From Balneolales bacterium ANBcel1 (lineage in GTDB: Bacteria > Bacteroidota > Rhodothermia > Balneolales > Natronogracilivirgulaceae): a DNA stretch of 64,000 nucleotides. Shown one piece after another: positions 1 to 9,302 of the stretch (position 1 is its first letter; each line of letters opens with the position of its first letter). The translations under genes and the position numbers were made by a program. Location of the stretch: positions 124,001 through 188,000 of the forward strand of contig JARULB010000004.1 in the NCBI GenBank assembly GCA_029688905.1, written 5' to 3'. The notes below the pieces were generated by a model. That model did not search any database, had not been told where the DNA came from, and saw nothing but the letters and a program-made list of their open reading frames with translations.

Positions 1-524
1 TCAACATTCTCGACGAGGACGGGAAACTGTTCACCAGCGCCACTCTGGTTTTTGAAGTGCTGCCCAATTTATTTAAGAGCATGGGCGGATTTTTCGGTCT
101 GCTTTTCGGGGTTTCCTTTTTTGTGCTTCTGAGCATGGCGGCACTCACCTCTACGATCTCTCTGCTCGAAGTACCGGTCTCCTATGTAATCGACGAACAT
201 AAAATCAAACGCAAGAAAGCGGCGATGGTCGTCGGCGGAACCGTCATGCTGTTTGCCGTGATCATCTCCTTCAATATCGCCCTGATCGACCTGCTTGCCA
301 TGATCTTCAACAATGTGGGATTGCCGCTGGGCGGATTGATGCTCTGTCTGTTCATGGCCTGGTTCTGGAAAACCGAAAACGCGATTCAGGAAATTCGTCA
401 TGGTTTCGAGGGATTTGACAACTCTGTGTTCTCTGTTGTCTGGACCATCTTTGTAAAGTATATCTGTCCGTTGCTGATCGCGCTGGTGCTGTTCACCACC
501 CTTTACAACCTGCTGGCCGGCTAA
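1..524 (+). CDS. Sodium-dependent symporter (SNF/NSS family), C-terminal part, 5' end outside window
   Basis: The frame is open from base 3 with no start codon, so only about 173 C-terminal residues are present. Hydrophobic segments alternate with short loops. The stretch 'AALTSTISLLEVPVSYVID' is typical of the late transmembrane region of bacterial sodium:neurotransmitter symporters (LeuT/SNF family), which move amino acids or similar solutes into the cell with Na+. The protein ends in a final transmembrane helix closing with 'YNLLAG'. The GTG at 57 is an internal valine codon, not a start. The substrate cannot be told from this part. The next gene, efp, begins 137 bp downstream and is probably a separate unit. 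Confidence 0.85.
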   Translation, partial: NILDEDGKLFTSATLVFEVLPNLFKSMGGFFGLLFGVSFFVLLSMAALTSTISLLEVPVSYVIDEHKIKRKKAAMVVGGTVMLFAVIISFNIALIDLLAMIFNNVGLPLGGLMLCLFMAWFWKTENAIQEIRHGFEGFDNSVFSVVWTIFVKYICPLLIALVLFTTLYNLLAG

Positions 525-661
525 ACGACTGACTCCCGGCAACATCCCGGCAAAACGATTATTTTGCACATAAACAAACCGTTTCCGCTACAAAGCAATT
601 TGTCTTCAAATGCCAACAGTGGTATTTTTGGTCACTGTTAATCTCCATCTATCTTCTTTTT

Positions 662-1234
662 ATGCCCAAAGTAACAACATCTGATTTTCGCAACGGTCTT
701 ACCATTATGCTCAGTGGTGACATCTTCAGCATCACCGAGTTCCTGCATGTAAAACCCGGCAAGGGTGGTGCGTTTGTCCGTACCAAACTCAAAAACGTGA
801 CTACCGGAAGGGTTCTGGATAAAACATTTCGAGCCGGAGAAAGTGTGGAAGCCGTGCGTATTGAGCGCCACCCCTATCAGTTCCTGTATCAGGAAGGGGA
901 CATTTACCACTTCATGCACAAGGAAACGTTTGAACAGATTCCCATTCCCGAGGAAAAAATCGATCGTCCCCTTTTCCTGAAGGAGAACCAGGACATCCAG
1001 GTGGTGGTACTCGCCGAAACCGAGGAAATCCTGTTTACCGAACTGCCCGACCAGGTGGTTCTTCAAATAACAGAGACGGAGCCCGGCGTCAAGGGCGATA
1101 CCGCACAGGGAGGCTCAAAAGCCGCCAAACTGGAATCGGGGGCATCCATTCAGGTGCCGCTTTTTATCAACCAGGGGGATCTGGTGAAAGTCAACTCCAA
1201 GGAAGGCACCTACCTGGAACGCGTTAAACTTTAA
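662..1234 (+). CDS. efp: Elongation factor P
   Basis: A 190-residue protein of normal EF-P length with the three-beta-barrel pattern of the family. EF-P binds ribosomes stalled on polyproline stretches and restores peptide-bond formation. The tip of domain I reads 'KPGKGGAF', which puts the modifiable lysine at K34. The loop has the K34 form used with lysine-type modification rather than rhamnosylated arginine. No modification enzyme (epmA/epmB) is in this window. The C-terminus 'SKEGTYLERVKL' is the usual domain III end. accB follows after 12 bp, an efp-accB-accC arrangement found in many bacteria. Confidence 0.96.
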   Translation: MPKVTTSDFRNGLTIMLSGDIFSITEFLHVKPGKGGAFVRTKLKNVTTGRVLDKTFRAGESVEAVRIERHPYQFLYQEGDIYHFMHKETFEQIPIPEEKIDRPLFLKENQDIQVVVLAETEEILFTELPDQVVLQITETEPGVKGDTAQGGSKAAKLESGASIQVPLFINQGDLVKVNSKEGTYLERVKL

Positions 1235-1246
1235 ATTTCTGCAAAT

Positions 1247-1744
1247 ATGGACCTGAAAACCATTAAGAATCTTCTCAATCTCATTTCCGATACCGATGTG
1301 AACGAGGTGGAGATTGAGGAGGGCGACTTCCGGATCAAAGTCAAAAAGCAGCCGGACACAATCAAGGGAGAGTTTCCTTCCGCCCAAATGGGACAACCAC
1401 CGGCAGTGCAATACCAGGCACCGGCACCAGCGCCCGCACCACAAGCCGCTCCAGCGGAATCCGCCGCACCGACTGCTTCGGCTGAAACCGACAAGGATGA
1501 AAACCTCATCACTGTCCGTTCTCCCATCGTCGGCACATTCTACCGGGCGCCCTCGCCGGAGTCCGATCCTTACCTCAATACCGGTGACACCGTCTCCAAA
1601 GGGGATGTACTCTGCATCATCGAGGCGATGAAAATCATGAACGAAATAGAGTCGGAGCACACCGGAAAAGTAGTGAAAATTCTCGCAGAGGAGGCCCAGC
1701 CGGTGGAATTTGACCAGCCTCTATTCCTTATTCAGCCCTCCTGA
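1247..1744 (+). CDS. accB: Biotin carboxyl carrier protein of acetyl-CoA carboxylase
   Basis: A 165-residue protein that carries CO2 on biotin between biotin carboxylase (AccC) and the carboxyltransferase in the first step of fatty-acid synthesis. It has an N-terminal acidic domain (about 1-45), an Ala/Pro-rich flexible linker (about 50-80), and a biotinyl domain (about 85-163). The biotinylation motif 'EAMKIMNE' places the biotinylated lysine at K129. The linker is normal for the family. accC starts 8 bp after the stop, so the two are almost certainly cotranscribed and made in proportion. The carboxyltransferase subunits accA/accD are not in the window. Confidence 0.96.
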   Translation: MDLKTIKNLLNLISDTDVNEVEIEEGDFRIKVKKQPDTIKGEFPSAQMGQPPAVQYQAPAPAPAPQAAPAESAAPTASAETDKDENLITVRSPIVGTFYRAPSPESDPYLNTGDTVSKGDVLCIIEAMKIMNEIESEHTGKVVKILAEEAQPVEFDQPLFLIQPS

Positions 1745-1752
1745 TCGTTACC

Positions 1753-3105
1753 ATGTTTGATAAAATCCTGATCGCCAATCGCGGCGAAATCGCCCTGAGA
1801 ATCATCCGGACGTGCCGGGAGATGGGCATCAAAACCGTTGCGGTATATTCCACCGCGGATGAAAAGAGTCTTCATGTCAAATTCGCCGACGAAGCGGTCT
1901 GTATTGGTCCGCCTGCAGCCCGCGACAGCTACCTGAAGATTCCCAGAATCATCGCCGCGGCCGAGATTACCGATGCCAAAGCCATCCACCCGGGTTACGG
2001 GTTTCTCGCTGAAAACGCGGAATTCTCCCGGATTTGCGATGAGCATAACATCAAGTTCATCGGTCCCTCCCCCGAGATGATCGACACCATGGGCAACAAA
2101 TCCATGGCCCGGGAGAACATGCAGAAGTACGGCGTTCCTACCATTCCGGGAAGTACCGGCATTATCCACAACGCCGAACAGGCCAAAGAGGTAGCTGCCG
2201 AAATCGGTTATCCGGTTATTTTCAAGGCATCTGCCGGAGGCGGCGGGCGCGGCATGCGTATCTGCAAGGACGAAAGCGAGATTGAGCGGCAGCTTACCGC
2301 CGCCCGCAACGAATCGGAGGCCTGTTTCGGCAGCAAGGAGATCTACCTGGAGAAATTCATCGTCGAGCCACGCCATGTGGAAATCCAGATTGTCGGCGAC
2401 CGTCACGGTCAGGTCATCCATTTCGGCGAACGCGACTGCTCAATGCAGCGCCGGCACCAGAAAATGGTGGAAGAAGCGCCCTGTCCGGTAATGACGCCCG
2501 AACTGCGGGAACGAATGGGTCAGGCCGCAATCAAAGCCGCTGAAGCCATCCAGTATGAAGGGGCCGGTACCATCGAGTTTTTGCTGGACCGGGACCACAA
2601 CTTCTATTTCATGGAGATGAACACGCGGATTCAGGTGGAGCATCCCGTCACCGAGGAAGTAACCGACGAAGACCTGATACAGCTGCAAATTGAAGTGGCT
2701 GCAGGCCTTCCGCTGCAGAAAAAGAAACTCAAAATGCGCGGACACTCTATCGAGTGCCGGATCAACGCGGAAGACCCCGCTTTCAATTTCCGCCCCTCGG
2801 CCGGGGAGATCAAGGTGTTCCACACTCCAGGCGGGCACAGTGTGCGAATCGATACCCACGCCTACTCCGGTTACTCGGTGCCTCCGAACTATGACTCGAT
2901 GATCGCCAAGCTGATCGTAAGCGCTCCCGACCGCCCCCAGGCCATCGCTCGCATGAAACGGGCACTCAATGAGTTTGTGATTGAAGGAATCAAGACCAAT
3001 ATTCCTTATCAGCTGCAACTCATGGACGACCCCAACTTCAAAAGCGGCCAGTTTGACACGAAGTATCTCGAAAACCATTTCAATTACAATCCCGATAATC
3101 ACTAA
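1753..3105 (+). CDS. accC: Biotin carboxylase subunit of acetyl-CoA carboxylase
   Basis: A 450-residue ATP-grasp enzyme, the usual AccC length. It carboxylates biotin on AccB using ATP and bicarbonate. It starts with the typical '[20 protein letters not shown]'. The ATP-binding lysine is near K159, followed by the glycine-rich loop 'GGGGRGM' (162-168). The metal and biotin-site signature '[16 protein letters not shown]' is intact, as is the C-terminal biotin carboxylase domain. No truncation is seen. It follows accB by 8 bp and is followed after 11 bp by gcvH, so the three genes probably share a transcript. Confidence 0.97.
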   Translation: MFDKILIANRGEIALRIIRTCREMGIKTVAVYSTADEKSLHVKFADEAVCIGPPAARDSYLKIPRIIAAAEITDAKAIHPGYGFLAENAEFSRICDEHNIKFIGPSPEMIDTMGNKSMARENMQKYGVPTIPGSTGIIHNAEQAKEVAAEIGYPVIFKASAGGGGRGMRICKDESEIERQLTAARNESEACFGSKEIYLEKFIVEPRHVEIQIVGDRHGQVIHFGERDCSMQRRHQKMVEEAPCPVMTPELRERMGQAAIKAAEAIQYEGAGTIEFLLDRDHNFYFMEMNTRIQVEHPVTEEVTDEDLIQLQIEVAAGLPLQKKKLKMRGHSIECRINAEDPAFNFRPSAGEIKVFHTPGGHSVRIDTHAYSGYSVPPNYDSMIAKLIVSAPDRPQAIARMKRALNEFVIEGIKTNIPYQLQLMDDPNFKSGQFDTKYLENHFNYNPDNH

Positions 3106-3116
3106 TTACGAGGAAT

Positions 3117-3497
3117 ATGAATCATCCCGACGACCTTAAATACACCCGTGAGCACGAATGGGTGCGCGACAATGGCGACGGAACCGTCACGGTAGGCATC
3201 ACCGATTTCGCTCAAAGCGAACTGGGTGATATTGTGTTTGTTGAAATCGACAAAGTGGGCAAATCGGTAGATAAGGATAACCCGTTCGGTACGGTGGAAG
3301 CCGTTAAGACAGTATCCGAATTGTTCATGCCGGTCACCGGTAAAATCCTGGAATGGAATGAAGAGCTGGAAGAAGAGCCGGAGCTGGTCAACAAAGACCC
3401 TTACGACAAGGGCTGGATGATCAAAATAAAGATGTCCAAATCCTCCGAGCTGGACCAGCTGCTCTCCGTCAAAGACTACGAACAAATTATTTCCTGA
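3117..3497 (+). CDS. gcvH: Glycine cleavage system H protein (lipoyl carrier)
   Basis: A 126-residue protein of typical GcvH length, starting 'MNHPDDLKYTREHEWV'. The lipoylated lysine is K64 in the motif 'GTVEAVKTVSE'. H protein shuttles the aminomethyl group between the P, T and L proteins in glycine cleavage. In several lineages it is also the entry point for lipoate assembly. None of gcvP, gcvT or lpd is next to it. Instead it sits 11 bp after accC, next to the other swinging-arm carrier protein, AccB. A hairpin at 3541-3562 probably ends the unit. Confidence 0.95.
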   Translation: MNHPDDLKYTREHEWVRDNGDGTVTVGITDFAQSELGDIVFVEIDKVGKSVDKDNPFGTVEAVKTVSELFMPVTGKILEWNEELEEEPELVNKDPYDKGWMIKIKMSKSSELDQLLSVKDYEQIIS

Positions 3498-3540
3498 CAC
3501 AACAATTCCTGTCAGCGGAAGCGTTATTCGGGTAACTTCG

Positions 3541-3562
3541 TGCCCGGAAACCGATCCGGGCA
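3541..3562 (+). terminator. Stem-loop after gcvH, candidate terminator
   Basis: A perfect 8-bp stem (TGCCCGGA pairing with TCCGGGCA) with a 6-nt loop lies 44 bp after the gcvH stop and 78 bp before guaA. The T-tract behind it is weak (TTCATTGT), so termination would be partial or factor-dependent. Confidence 0.45.
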
Positions 3563-3640
3563 TTCATTGTCATCCGCCTCCGCCGGAGAAGCATCCCCGG
3601 TGAAGCTTGCAACAACCATTCACTTTATCATACATCCCGG

Positions 3641-5191
3641 ATGATCACACCGGAAAAAGAGTGGATCCTGATACTCGACTATGGATCCCAGTACAATCAG
3701 CTCATAGCCCGCCGGGTTCGTGAGAGTCAGGTATACTGCGAAATCCATCCGTTCAATGTCGACCTGGAGAAGTTCACCGGGAATCCGCCCGCCGGGGTTA
3801 TTTTATCCGGCGGCCCCATGAGTGTCAACGATGCCGACGCGCCGCATCTAAACCAGGCCGTATTTGATTTCAACGTGCCGGTACTGGGCATATGCTACGG
3901 GTTTCAGCTCATGTCACATCACCTGAAGCCCGGATCGGTGGCCAACGCCGACAGGCGCGAGTACGGGCGGGCCAAAATTTCCGTCATAAAACGCAACGAC
4001 CTGTTTGCCGGAATTCCGGAAAAAAGCACAGTGTGGATGAGTCATGGCGATCACATCATCCACCTTCCCGAAAATTTTGAGGTAATCGCCCGAACCGATA
4101 ACGCTCCGGTTGCCGCCGTAAAACTGGCTACGCGTCCCGTCTATGGCGTCCAGTTTCATCCGGAGGTGGTACACACGGAGTTCGGCCGGGAAATACTGCA
4201 CAATTTTGTCCGCAATATCTGCGGCCTTCAGGGAATCTGGACCGCCGAATCGTTTGTGGAAAGCGCTATTGCCCAAATCAGGGAAGAGGCGGGCGACGGA
4301 CGGGTGATTTGCGGACTTTCCGGCGGCGTCGACTCGACCGTTGCGGCCACCCTGCTGCACCGAGCCATCGGTGACCGGCTGCTGTGCGTGTTTGTCAACA
4401 ACGGAGTGCTTCGAAAAAACGAATTTGAGGATGTGCAACGGCTTTACACCGAAAAGCTGAAACTGCCGGTGAAAGGGGTCGATGCCTCCGATCTGTTTCT
4501 GGACCGGCTTCAGGGGATCAGCGATCCGGAAACGAAGCGAAAAGTTATCGGCAACACGTTTATTGAAGTATTTGACCAGGCGGTGGCTGATGAGAAGGGC
4601 TTCACCCACCTTGCCCAGGGTACGTTATACCCCGATGTGATCGAAAGCGTCTCGTTCAAAGGGCCCTCGGTGACGATAAAATCGCATCACAATGTGGGCG
4701 GACTCCCCGAGAAAATGAATCTCAAACTGATAGAGCCTCTCAGGGAGTTGTTCAAGGATGAAGTGCGAAAGGTCGGTGAATCGCTTGATATCCCGAAAGA
4801 ATTTATCCGCCGCCACCCGTTTCCGGGTCCCGGTCTGTCGATCCGGATTTTGTCGGATATCACCAGGGAGAAAGTGGCCCTGCTCCAGGAAGCCGATGCA
4901 ATTTTTATTGAGGAGCTTCGTGTCAACAACCTGTACGATTCCGTCTGGCAGGCGTTTGTGGTACTGTTGCCGGTCCAGAGTGTGGGTGTGATGGGCGATG
5001 AGCGGACCTACGACTTTGTCGTGGGACTTCGGGCGGTGACCAGTGTGGACGGCATGACCGCCGATTGGGCCCATCTCCCCTACGAGTTTCTCAGCCATGT
5101 ATCCAACCGCATCATCAATGAAGTAAAAGGAATCAACCGGGTGGTCTACGACATCAGCTCCAAACCTCCCGCAACTATTGAATGGGAATAG
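3641..5191 (+). CDS. guaA: GMP synthase (glutamine-hydrolysing)
   Basis: A 516-residue two-domain enzyme that makes GMP from XMP, ATP and glutamine. The N-terminal class I glutamine amidotransferase has nucleophile C85 in 'GICYGFQ' and partners H173/E175 in 'QFHPEVVH'. The ATP-pyrophosphatase domain has the PP-loop 'SGGVDST' (227-233). The C-terminal dimerisation domain ends in 'NRVVYDISSKPPATIEWE', the standard GuaA ending, so the protein is complete. The downstream secreted-protein gene overlaps or abuts the stop (possible starts at 5182 or 5197), which suggests cotranscription. Confidence 0.97.
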   Translation: MITPEKEWILILDYGSQYNQLIARRVRESQVYCEIHPFNVDLEKFTGNPPAGVILSGGPMSVNDADAPHLNQAVFDFNVPVLGICYGFQLMSHHLKPGSVANADRREYGRAKISVIKRNDLFAGIPEKSTVWMSHGDHIIHLPENFEVIARTDNAPVAAVKLATRPVYGVQFHPEVVHTEFGREILHNFVRNICGLQGIWTAESFVESAIAQIREEAGDGRVICGLSGGVDSTVAATLLHRAIGDRLLCVFVNNGVLRKNEFEDVQRLYTEKLKLPVKGVDASDLFLDRLQGISDPETKRKVIGNTFIEVFDQAVADEKGFTHLAQGTLYPDVIESVSFKGPSVTIKSHHNVGGLPEKMNLKLIEPLRELFKDEVRKVGESLDIPKEFIRRHPFPGPGLSIRILSDITREKVALLQEADAIFIEELRVNNLYDSVWQAFVVLLPVQSVGVMGDERTYDFVVGLRAVTSVDGMTADWAHLPYEFLSHVSNRIINEVKGINRVVYDISSKPPATIEWE

Positions 5192-5196
5192 CTGTT

Positions 5197-7029
5197 ATGA
5201 GAACCCACCGACCCGGACGTTGTTTCGCAATCCTGCTGTCAATTCTTTACCTGCTGAGCCCGGGCTTTATCGAGGTACAGGCAGCCGGCGGAACAGCATT
5301 GCAGGACGACCGCTTTGATACAGCACTGGCCTTTTACAGAGAAGCAGAATACGACTCTTCCGCCCGTCATTTTGCCGCTATCGGCACTCCGGAAGCCCGT
5401 CTTTTTGCCGGGAAAAGTTATTTCGCCCTCGGAGAATACCCCCTTGCCGGTCGCTATCTGCGTCAGGTGAGCCGGGAGGATGATCCCCGTTTTTTTGATG
5501 AGGCACGGTATACACTGGCTCTTGTGGATTTTCAGACGAAGCAGTTCGGAAGAGCACTGGACAATTTGCACAATCTCAAATCGCGGCCGGCTTACCAGAA
5601 CCTCCACCGGGATGCCGACGTGATGTACCGCCAGATCATGGGGTATCTGACTACCGAACAGCGCAGGGAAGCGTTCCGCCAAAGCCAGCTTATGCCGGTC
5701 CAGTTCGACCTGTTTCGCTATGGAATCGATCACATGGGCAGAACGGAGGCTCGAGAGCTTTATTCAACCCTGTCTCCGTTTTTTGAGACCTCCATCGACA
5801 CCAATATCATACGTGCCGTAGAACGCAGAATCGACCGCATGCCGGATGAGCCGCCCGCTTCGCAATTGTTTGGTGAAGCTCCGGACGGTATTGTATACGA
5901 CATCGGAGTATTACTGCCCGATGCGGAAACAGGGAGTCCCGAGTGGCAAATTTCTCGGGCACTGTACAACGGTTATCATCTTGCGGCGGAGGAGTTCAAC
6001 CGAAGGAGTGCCGACAAGCGCATCCGGCTTCGCCATGTAACCACCTCCGACACCCTGCTTACGCAGGAGGCGGCCATGACAAAAATGGCCTGGACCTACC
6101 ATGTGGATGCCATTCTTGGTCCGCTCTTCTCCGATTCGGCCTACCGGATCAGGGACCTGGCCGAGTACTATGGAATTCCGGTGATTCCACCGCTGGCCAA
6201 CGCCGACACTCTGAACATCGCCAATCCGTATCTGTACCAGGTCAATCCCACGTTTGAAGTACGCGGCAGGGCCATGGCCCGGTTCGCGGTCAATGAGCTG
6301 AAGCTGGACACCCTGGCCGTTATCACGCAGAGCAATCAGCCGGTTGCTCGGGAAGCCCAGGCGTTCCGAAACGAAGCCGAACGGCTTGGCGCAACTGTTT
6401 TGCACTATTTCAGTGAAAACTTCGAAGCCCGTGCGTTTGAAGTGGCCCACATCACCCCCTGGCTGGCCGGCGATGAACGATTCATTGATGAAGAAGAATA
6501 TGAGCTGAAACCGGTCAAGGGGGTCTATCTGTCGCTGACCGGCCGCGGGGCCGACCAGTTGATCGAGCTGATCCTCAACGACCTGCAGGCCACCCGAAGC
6601 AGGGCGACCATCCTGGCCAACGAAGAGATGGCTCATATTGAGTTAAGCGATGCCCGCCGACGATATTTTGATATCTATTACAGCAACTTTTTCTACCGGG
6701 ATAACGACCGCAGGGAGACCTACACTTTTCAGCAGGATTTCGAATCACTGACCGGTACCCGGCCCAACAATTTCGCACATTTGGGGTATGATGTTGCCAA
6801 TTTCCTGTTCAAATCGCTTGAAACGCTTCAGAATCCGGCCCGGATCAAGCCCATGCTGCGCCACCGTCCGGTCTACGAAGGTGTGATCACCAACATCGGG
6901 TTCCAGGGCACGCACATTAATCAAAAGCTCCACATAATGCGGATCGAGCGGGACGAAACGGTTCGCTACAAGCGTCCGCCGGATGAATCCGATGAGGAGA
7001 CTCAGGAAACGGATAACAATTCGGAGTAA
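5197..7029 (+). CDS. Secreted TPR + periplasmic-binding-fold protein (LivK/LpoA-like)
   Basis: About 610 residues from the ATG at 5197; an ATG at 5182 would overlap guaA by 10 bp. The N-terminus is a signal peptide without a lipobox cysteine (hydrophobic 'FAILLSILYLLSPG', then 'VQAAGG'). Residues about 30-140 look like TPR helices ('FYREAEYDSSARHFAAIG', 'AGKSYFALGEYPLAGRYL'). From about 230 to the end it resembles a type I periplasmic-binding fold of the branched-chain amino-acid receptor kind ('IGVLLPDAETGSP...', 'AILGPLFSDSAYR'). This TPR + LivK order recalls LpoA, the lipoprotein activator of peptidoglycan synthases, but no direct link is shown here. No ABC transporter genes adjoin it. The C-terminal tail is acidic and probably disordered. 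Confidence 0.75.
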   Translation: MRTHRPGRCFAILLSILYLLSPGFIEVQAAGGTALQDDRFDTALAFYREAEYDSSARHFAAIGTPEARLFAGKSYFALGEYPLAGRYLRQVSREDDPRFFDEARYTLALVDFQTKQFGRALDNLHNLKSRPAYQNLHRDADVMYRQIMGYLTTEQRREAFRQSQLMPVQFDLFRYGIDHMGRTEARELYSTLSPFFETSIDTNIIRAVERRIDRMPDEPPASQLFGEAPDGIVYDIGVLLPDAETGSPEWQISRALYNGYHLAAEEFNRRSADKRIRLRHVTTSDTLLTQEAAMTKMAWTYHVDAILGPLFSDSAYRIRDLAEYYGIPVIPPLANADTLNIANPYLYQVNPTFEVRGRAMARFAVNELKLDTLAVITQSNQPVAREAQAFRNEAERLGATVLHYFSENFEARAFEVAHITPWLAGDERFIDEEEYELKPVKGVYLSLTGRGADQLIELILNDLQATRSRATILANEEMAHIELSDARRRYFDIYYSNFFYRDNDRRETYTFQQDFESLTGTRPNNFAHLGYDVANFLFKSLETLQNPARIKPMLRHRPVYEGVITNIGFQGTHINQKLHIMRIERDETVRYKRPPDESDEETQETDNNSE

Positions 7030-7098
7030 GAAACGCGGCCACACGTCTGTATGCTTTGGCGGCCGCGAGGTATCCCGGCCGGTACTTCCGATCACATG

Positions 7099-7680
7099 CT
7101 ATTTCCTGAGCATGGGCAGGCGCGAAAAGAAACTGACTCTTTTCTGCGGGAAGTAGCCTTCGTTGACCGACCGCACATCCTCCACGGAAACAAAAGCTTT
7201 GGGAGCCTTCTCCTTGATCACGCCGATCATCTTTTCCAGATCCTTGCGCTTGATGATGCTCAATATCAGACGAACCGACCCACTGATACCGCTTGCCGAT
7301 ACCGATGTAACCCCGAAATCCCGCTCCTTCAGGAATTGAATCAGGTCGGTTGCGTCTTCACTGGTGATGGTACGGACACACAGCAGCCCCATGGCGATTT
7401 TCTCTTCCAGGTAGATACCGATATAATTCCCGAACGAGAAACCGGCGGCGTACGCAAAATAGAGCCCAAAGTTGGTCAGGCTCTGCATGATCTGACCGAT
7501 GGCCAGCAGCCAGATCAGCGACTCGAAAAAGCCCACCAGCGGGGCCAGCACCTTCATGCTTCTGGAAACAAAGATGATGCGCAGGGTACCGAGTGTCACA
7601 TCCACGACCCTTGCCAGAAAAATCAGAACTGGCAGAATCACCCATCCAAACCAGTCGAAATCCATTGTCATTGCTTCCAT
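7099..7680 (-). CDS. UPF0316-type membrane protein with DUF2179 domain
   Basis: About 193 residues from the ATG at 7680; a GTG 9 bp upstream is also in frame. The N-terminal half holds about three transmembrane helices with the family pattern 'RVVDVTLGTLRIIFVSR' and 'GFFESLIWLLAIGQI' (DUF5698). The C-terminal half (about 110-185) is a small soluble alpha/beta domain of the DUF2179 kind ('VRTITSEDATDLIQFLKERDFGVTSV'). The function is unknown. It is the last gene of a minus-strand run, 33 bp after mltG, and converges with the LivK-like gene. Confidence 0.85.
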   Translation of the reverse strand: MEAMTMDFDWFGWVILPVLIFLARVVDVTLGTLRIIFVSRSMKVLAPLVGFFESLIWLLAIGQIMQSLTNFGLYFAYAAGFSFGNYIGIYLEEKIAMGLLCVRTITSEDATDLIQFLKERDFGVTSVSASGISGSVRLILSIIKRKDLEKMIGVIKEKAPKAFVSVEDVRSVNEGYFPQKRVSFFSRLPMLRK

Positions 7681-7713
7681 ACCACCCACGCTTGCATATT
7701 CATCAACGGCTTT

Positions 7714-8802
7714 TCAGTTTTGTTCTTCTGCCCGGCGCAGCGCCTCTTCGCGCTCCATCTCCGCACGCTTTCTGCGCTCCTCACGGAGCCAGTCTGTCCA
7801 TTCCCGGCTTTTTTGACGGTGTTCGGCGTAGGTACGTGAAAACGCGTGGGTTCCTTCCGGCGTGGCGACCATGTACATGTAATTGTGATCCTCGGGATAG
7901 AGCGCTGCCGAGATAGCTGCATATGAGGGATTGGTAATGGGGCCGGGCGGCAGTCCGTGGATTCGATAGGTATTGTAGGGATGATCAATGCGGTAGTCGG
8001 CAAACACCAGGCGGGCACGTTCTCCCTTGGCGTAATTCACTGTGGGATCGGCCTGAAGCCGCCATCGCCGGTTGAGCCGGTTCCAGTAAAGACCACTGAT
8101 GGCGGGCTTTTCATGATCATAGCGCGCCTCCCATTCAATAATTGAGGCCAGGGTGGTGATTTCATCCACCGTTCTCCCCAGCTCCTCCATGCGGCCGGCA
8201 TGGGGCTGCGTAACACGGCTGTCGAACTCCGACAAAAGCCTTGCGAGCAGTCTGCGCGGCCCCGTAGTCCAGAATACCTCGTACGTATCGGGAAGCATTC
8301 TTCCATAAATCAGATGTGGCTCCAGTTCGTGCTGGTTCAGAAACGCGGTGTCGCGCATGGCTTCCTCCAGCTCGCCAATCTCAAACCGCATCTGCCGGGC
8401 GATATGGATTTTAAGCGCCTCTTTGGATGCTCCTGCCGGAACACGAAGCGGCATAGGATCCTGCAGGCCCAGCGCGAATCGGGTCAGGAAATCCTGATAG
8501 CTGACAGGGCCCTCCAGCACGTATCGTCCCGGGTTAAACCGGCGGTAGCCAAAAATATCGGATGCCCACTGCAGTTCTTTTCGATCGTAAACTACGTGTT
8601 GCTCGTCAAGCAGCTCCATAAGCTCCTCAAGCGTAGACGGCTCATACAGGAACAATTCGGCCGCAACCGAAGCGTTGATGGCCTCGCTGCTGTACAAGCG
8701 ATAACTTCTCGATAAAAAAACCAACAGAAAAGAGAGGCTGAAAACCAGAACGGCAATTCCCCACTGTTTCCAGCTGAGGTGTCCGAAAAATGTGATGCTC
8801 AT
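7714..8802 (-). CDS. mltG: Endolytic murein transglycosylase MltG
   Basis: A 362-residue inner-membrane protein that cuts nascent glycan strands and so sets peptidoglycan chain length. One N-terminal transmembrane helix (about 15-32) is followed by a LysM-like region and the YceG/MltG catalytic domain. The catalytic glutamate is E223 in 'LASIIEWEAR'. Other family marks are 'LQADPTVNYA', 'YNTYRIHGLPPGPI' and 'YMYMVATPEGTHAFSRTYAEH'. The C-terminus is a charged, Glu/Arg-rich helical tail of about 35 residues. It lies 15 bp after the DUF308-like gene, in an apparent operon of envelope genes. Confidence 0.95.
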   Translation of the reverse strand: MSITFFGHLSWKQWGIAVLVFSLSFLLVFLSRSYRLYSSEAINASVAAELFLYEPSTLEELMELLDEQHVVYDRKELQWASDIFGYRRFNPGRYVLEGPVSYQDFLTRFALGLQDPMPLRVPAGASKEALKIHIARQMRFEIGELEEAMRDTAFLNQHELEPHLIYGRMLPDTYEVFWTTGPRRLLARLLSEFDSRVTQPHAGRMEELGRTVDEITTLASIIEWEARYDHEKPAISGLYWNRLNRRWRLQADPTVNYAKGERARLVFADYRIDHPYNTYRIHGLPPGPITNPSYAAISAALYPEDHNYMYMVATPEGTHAFSRTYAEHRQKSREWTDWLREERRKRAEMEREEALRRAEEQN

Positions 8803-8817
8803 TGCTTTTGAACCCGA

Positions 8818-9285
8818 TTAATATACTTCGATAATCTCTTTGTCCTTGTTCCTGGAGCGTATCATGGATACGATGGATGTGACACCGTACAGGAGCAAAA
8901 ACGCAGCCACTATGATGGATATGATATCGGGAAACATAATCAGCAGAACAGCCGCCAGCAGCGGAAAAACCGCAAATCCCGTAAGGCCGCCGCTGAGCAG
9001 CGAACCGATCCCTATTACCAGCAGAAAAAACGCAAAGAAGTACGGTATGAATGATGGAAACGCAAAAATAAACACTCCGGTTACCACCGAGGCGGCAACA
9101 ATGAGCGAAGGGGTACGAAAGAAAAGAAATACCAGGCCGGTGGCGATCAGGTAACTACCCAGGATGTAGTAAAGGGAATCGGGCCATAACAGGACCAGTA
9201 CACCCGTTAAAATCGCCAGCAACGAGTGAAACAGCCGCCGCTTGCCGGAATTGTTGTTCATGATGAACTGGATATGAGTGGCCAT
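8818..9285 (-). CDS. Small multi-pass membrane protein, DUF308/HdeD-like
   Basis: 155 residues, nearly all hydrophobic, with about six closely spaced helices of 18-20 residues. The short helix pairs and recurrent 'LLxWPDSxYYILGxYLIATGL' pattern resemble DUF308/HdeD-type proteins, which have been linked to acid resistance in enterobacteria. No function can be assigned here. The tail 'SRNKDKEIIEVY' is charged and cytoplasmic by the positive-inside rule. It is 17 bp downstream of the propeller-like gene and 15 bp upstream of mltG, so it is probably cotranscribed with both. Confidence 0.7.
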   Translation of the reverse strand: MATHIQFIMNNNSGKRRLFHSLLAILTGVLVLLWPDSLYYILGSYLIATGLVFLFFRTPSLIVAASVVTGVFIFAFPSFIPYFFAFFLLVIGIGSLLSGGLTGFAVFPLLAAVLLIMFPDIISIIVAAFLLLYGVTSIVSMIRSRNKDKEIIEVY

Positions 9286-9302
9286 GAATGATACCGGTTG
9301 AA

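Noticed and set aside
3117-3497. Glycine riboswitch or complete glycine cleavage operon around gcvH
   Set aside because: No gcvT or gcvP is present, and the 11-bp gap before gcvH leaves no room for a riboswitch.
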